Of a stretch of 31,739 nt of DNA, positions 29,668-31,739 are shown in pieces (the first letter of the stretch is position 1; each line of letters starts with the position of its first letter). The translations under genes and the position numbers were made by a program. Origin of the DNA: a virus; the IMG/VR virus record IMGVR_UViG_3300037847_001933, positions 1 to 31,739 of that record; one strand, written 5' to 3'. The notes under the pieces were generated by a model. The model saw nothing but the letters and a program-made list of their open reading frames with translations, did not search any database and was not told the DNA's origin.

Positions 29668-29977
29668 TTTTTAAATCATAAATTAAATCTTGAATATATT
29701 TTCTATCTATATCTAATTTAAAATCTAATCCTGCTTGAAAAGTTCTAACAATTTTGCCATCTTTTTCTATTAATATAACTGGAACAGATTTTATTTGACC
29801 TTTCAATTTTTCGTTTTGGTCCTCTAACCAACCGAAATCATATTTTGCACTTCTGATATCTTCTAAATATAAAGTATTTTTTTGATTCCATTTGGCATTT
29901 ATTTGTACTACCCTTATGTTTTGACTATAAGTTGTATAGCTAAAAAATAAAAATAGAATTAAAATTAATTTTTTCAT
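29660..29977 (-). CDS. Exported thioredoxin-like protein without CxxC, 105 aa
   Basis: The 105-residue product starts with a signal peptide (MKKLILILFLFFSYTTYSQN, cleavage likely near residue 18-19). It then has a thioredoxin-fold outline: VVQINAKWNQKN, YDFGWLEDQNEKL, SVPVILIEKDGKIVRTF with the cis-Pro region, and an end helix. The position where CxxC would sit reads NAKWNQKN, so a redox function is improbable. It would be in the periplasm and could aid lysis or envelope modification. It is coupled to both neighbours. Confidence 0.6.
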   Translation of the reverse strand: MKKLILILFLFFSYTTYSQNIRVVQINAKWNQKNTLYLEDIRSAKYDFGWLEDQNEKLKGQIKSVPVILIEKDGKIVRTFQAGLDFKLDIDRKYIQDLIYDLKNE

Positions 29978-30276
29978 CTTTTATAAACTTTATCTTCCAA
30001 CTCCTTGATTCTCTCTTTGTTATCTAATATATCTTCTTTTAATCCGTCTGTTGATTTTTCTATTTGTATAATTGTGCTTCTAACCAATTCATCTTTCAAC
30101 TGAAACTCCATTTTTTTTACAAACTCATCTCCAGATACATTTTCTATTTTATAATTTAAATCATCAATCTTAGATTGTAATGTAAAATAAGTTGATGCAA
30201 CTGATAATGCTCCAGCTACTATGATTGCGATAGTTTTCAAATCTAATTTTACTTGCGTGTTCTCGTTTAATTCCAT
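29974..30276 (-). CDS. TM plus coiled-coil protein of the lysis module, 100 aa
   Basis: The 100-residue protein has a short cytoplasmic N-terminus, one transmembrane helix at about 15-33 (TIAIIVAGALSVASTYFTL) and a long coiled coil to the C-terminus (KIDDLNYKIENVSGDEF..., DNKERIKELEDKVYK). This is like inner-membrane spanin or holin-accessory proteins. No outer-membrane lipoprotein partner was found in the window. It overlaps the next gene's ATG by 4 nt. Confidence 0.55.
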   Translation of the reverse strand: MELNENTQVKLDLKTIAIIVAGALSVASTYFTLQSKIDDLNYKIENVSGDEFVKKMEFQLKDELVRSTIIQIEKSTDGLKEDILDNKERIKELEDKVYKR

Positions 30277-30713
30277 TATTTTTTGTCAATTTGTTTTAAT
30301 TTGCTAATCGCCCAATTTATTCCTGCACTTCCTCCCCAAGCATCCCACATTATACCACCGCATCCTTCCGTATATGGAACGTCTTTATTTTGTTGATGTC
30401 TTTTAAAAGAAGCCATTCTTGCGATTGTGTCTCTTGTTAAACTTTCTCTATTGGCTAACTGCCTAGCTCTCGTCCAACCAACAGTCGTGCCACATTTACT
30501 TCCATTTTTTTCTTTATAAGCTATTGCTCTTTTTGCATTATTTGTAGCCGATTGAGGATAATCACTATAAGATTCAAGTTCTACATTTTTTCTGTAAGTG
30601 TCATAACATATAGCCAATGCTTCATCTCTTTTATGATATTGCATCAACTCTGGAACACATCTTAAAATGTAGTCTCTTTGTTGTTCTCCTTTTTTTACTT
30701 TCGGTATAGGCAT
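30276..30713 (-). CDS. Conserved Bacteroidota phage protein, 145 aa
   Basis: The 145-residue protein starts MPIPKVKKGEQQRDYILRCV, with a DEALAICYDTYR segment. It then has SDYPQSATNNAKRAIAYKEK, VGWTRARQLANRESLTRDTI, ARMASFKRHQQNKDVPYTEG and CGGIMWDAWGGSAGINWAIS. All blocks are strongly conserved in many Bacteroidota phages, sometimes fused to head or protease genes, so it may be a virion-associated protein despite sitting among lysis genes. No catalytic motif was assigned. It follows a 53-aa gene directly (TAGATG). Confidence 0.65.
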   Translation of the reverse strand: MPIPKVKKGEQQRDYILRCVPELMQYHKRDEALAICYDTYRKNVELESYSDYPQSATNNAKRAIAYKEKNGSKCGTTVGWTRARQLANRESLTRDTIARMASFKRHQQNKDVPYTEGCGGIMWDAWGGSAGINWAISKLKQIDKK

Positions 30714-30875
30714 CTAATAAAATAATTTTATATGCAAAATGATAAATAAAAAATAAAAATTAATTTCCAAAAAATCATTTTCATCATCTTTTGGGTGAAC
30801 CGAAACTCCTACTATAAATTGATAGCCATTCATTGACCTATCTATAATAGCAATCTCATACCTTTTTAACGACAT
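30714..30875 (-). CDS. Micro-gene with hydrophobic C-terminus, 53 aa
   Basis: ATG 30875 overlaps the M15 peptidase stop (TAATG), and TAG 30714 is directly followed by the next ATG. The product starts MSLKRYEIAIIDRSMNGYQF and ends in a hydrophobic stretch (INFYFLFIILHIKLFY) that could insert in the membrane. The family is unknown; the coupling supports translation. Confidence 0.6.
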   Translation of the reverse strand: MSLKRYEIAIIDRSMNGYQFIVGVSVHPKDDENDFLEINFYFLFIILHIKLFY

Positions 30876-31360
30876 TAGATAACGAAATATGTAGTTTGAC
30901 TACCTCTTTTTTTCGCTCTTAATGTTCGATTTCTGTTTGACTTTGGATTAACATAAGATACGTGAATCCAATTTGGATTTTTATCGTTACCGAACTCCCA
31001 TATTAATTGGTCAAACTTGATATTTTCTTTGATATATTCAAATAATTCTCCATTTGATTTTTCTCCTAGAGTTGTTATATCAATCGCTTGACCTTTTAAA
31101 TGTTGGCTTGATTTAGCTCCACCGATAGCAGAGTTCAAATCATCACATCTAAAAAATGAATTAATTTTAATAGGGTGTCCTGCCCATTCTCTCAATGGTT
31201 GAAAAACTTTTTCAGCAACGACTTTCATATTTTTTAACTGCGTTTCATTAGGTTTATTTTCTATTTCTAACTTTTGTGCAGTATGTGAAAATGTAGCTTC
31301 TTTATAACTTATATTTTCACTAATATTATTATTCGCTTTTTTACTTTTTGTTTTTTTCAT
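30875..31360 (-). CDS. M15-family peptidase, probable endolysin, 161 aa
   Basis: The 161-residue protein has the zinc site of M15 D-Ala-D-Ala-type peptidases: SSQHLKGQAIDI with His87 and Asp94, the catalytic-type Glu122 in LIWEFG, and WIHVSY with His133. IKINSFFRCDDLNSAIGG precedes the site, as in related lysins. It would cut the peptide part of peptidoglycan at lysis. It lacks a signal peptide, so it depends on the holin for release. The basic, Asn-rich first 45 residues may be a linker. Neighbouring small membrane proteins fit a lysis cassette. Confidence 0.8.
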   Translation of the reverse strand: MKKTKSKKANNNISENISYKEATFSHTAQKLEIENKPNETQLKNMKVVAEKVFQPLREWAGHPIKINSFFRCDDLNSAIGGAKSSQHLKGQAIDITTLGEKSNGELFEYIKENIKFDQLIWEFGNDKNPNWIHVSYVNPKSNRNRTLRAKKRGSQTTYFVI

Positions 31361-31499
31361 ACATTAATATCCATTTGTGTACTGTGTATCCTATTGAGAT
31401 AGCTACTAGTACTATTTTTAAAAAAAGGTCTATATCCGAAAAACTAATACCTAGTGTGGTCAGATTAAGACCATATATTTTTAAGTCAGTTATGCTCAT
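31341..31499 (-). CDS. Small single-TM protein, holin-like, 52 aa
   Basis: ATG 31499 gives a 52-residue protein, MSITDLKIYGLNLTTLGISF..., with one helix FLKIVLVAISIGYTVHKWIL; ATG 31526 would add nine residues. The SFSDID--LKI pattern is common in small Bacteroidota phage membrane proteins in lysis regions and suggests a holin or antiholin. It overlaps the peptidase gene by 20 nt. Confidence 0.55.
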   Translation of the reverse strand: MSITDLKIYGLNLTTLGISFSDIDLFLKIVLVAISIGYTVHKWILMYEKNKK

Positions 31500-31509
31500 T
31501 TGAAATATG

Positions 31510-31739
31510 TTATTTTTTAGATTCATCTTCTTTTATCTCGGTATAACTACCATCCTTTAAATCTATATTCACTTTTCCATATTTTTCTTCTAGCTCTTTT
31601 TTCGCTCCCTCTTGTTCAGAAATAATATTGCTATACATATGGTTAAGTGCGTGTTTCTGCGTTTCCAATAAACCTAAATCGTGTAATATTGCACCTTTTT
31701 TTTGTTCTTGTTCTTGTAGTTCTTTGAGTTCTTCTTTAG
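31510..31739 (-). CDS. Coiled-coil conserved phage protein, N-terminus cut by window edge
   Basis: The frame is open from the right edge to TAA 31510 (75 residues visible). It is a coiled coil (KEELKELQEQEQKKGAILHD, GLLETQKHALNHMYSNIISE) ending EEKYGKVNIDLKDGSYTEI. A similar protein is frequent beside lysis genes in Bacteroidota phages. The function is unknown. The true start lies beyond the window. Confidence 0.6.
   Translation of the reverse strand, partial: KEELKELQEQEQKKGAILHDLGLLETQKHALNHMYSNIISEQEGAKKELEEKYGKVNIDLKDGSYTEIKEDESKK

Overview
The window looks like about 32 kb of a tailed double-stranded DNA phage (siphovirus-like) of a Bacteroidota host, most likely a marine or aquatic Flavobacteriia. 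The evidence is: very AT-rich DNA; almost every gene on the minus strand with 1-11 nt start/stop overlaps; no Shine-Dalgarno sites worth the name; promoters of the Bacteroidota type (TTTG, about 20 nt, then TATATTTG); and many protein families typical of flavophages. No integrase, tRNA, CRISPR array or rRNA was seen. Both window edges cut genes, so this is part of a genome.

Transcription runs from high to low coordinates. At 31.7-29.1 kb is a lysis-type module: a coiled-coil protein (cut by the edge), small membrane proteins, an M15-family peptidase (probable endolysin), a conserved phage protein, a TM plus coiled-coil protein, a secreted thioredoxin-like protein and a holin. A 200-nt gap (28.94-29.13 kb) follows, with a purine mirror repeat. 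At 28.9-22.1 kb is the replication, recombination and early module: NinG, a conserved ssDNA-module protein, SSB, a RecA-like ATPase, a small sigma factor, two PD-(D/E)XK nucleases, a FEN-type exonuclease, a DnaA domain IV-like protein and many micro-genes. At 22.2-19.8 kb is the most striking part, a ParB-like protein, a TET/JBP-associated-type glycosyltransferase and a TET/JBP 2OG-Fe(II) dioxygenase. They form an overlapping cassette for DNA base hypermodification that runs directly into terS and terL (19.8-18.3 kb).

After terL come a divergent promoter with the only plus-strand gene (about 40 aa), a papain-like Cys/His protein, a glycosylase-like protein and small genes. They end in an approximately 100-nt structured terminator-like RNA at 16.36-16.47 kb. 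The late operon (16.3-1 kb) has an unusual order, tail genes before head genes: a chaperone-like gene with a -1 frameshift at T10, tail-completion and neck proteins, two large tail proteins, tape measure, then XkdF-like protease, scaffold, major capsid, tube-like protein, portal, DUF6712-like adaptor and a repeat-rich tail fibre cut by the left edge. A recurrent TCGTTA element lies 7-11 nt before four late starts and may be a phage-specific signal. Two good terminators flank the tube-like gene. No gene-free stretch exceeds 300 bases once the micro-genes are included.
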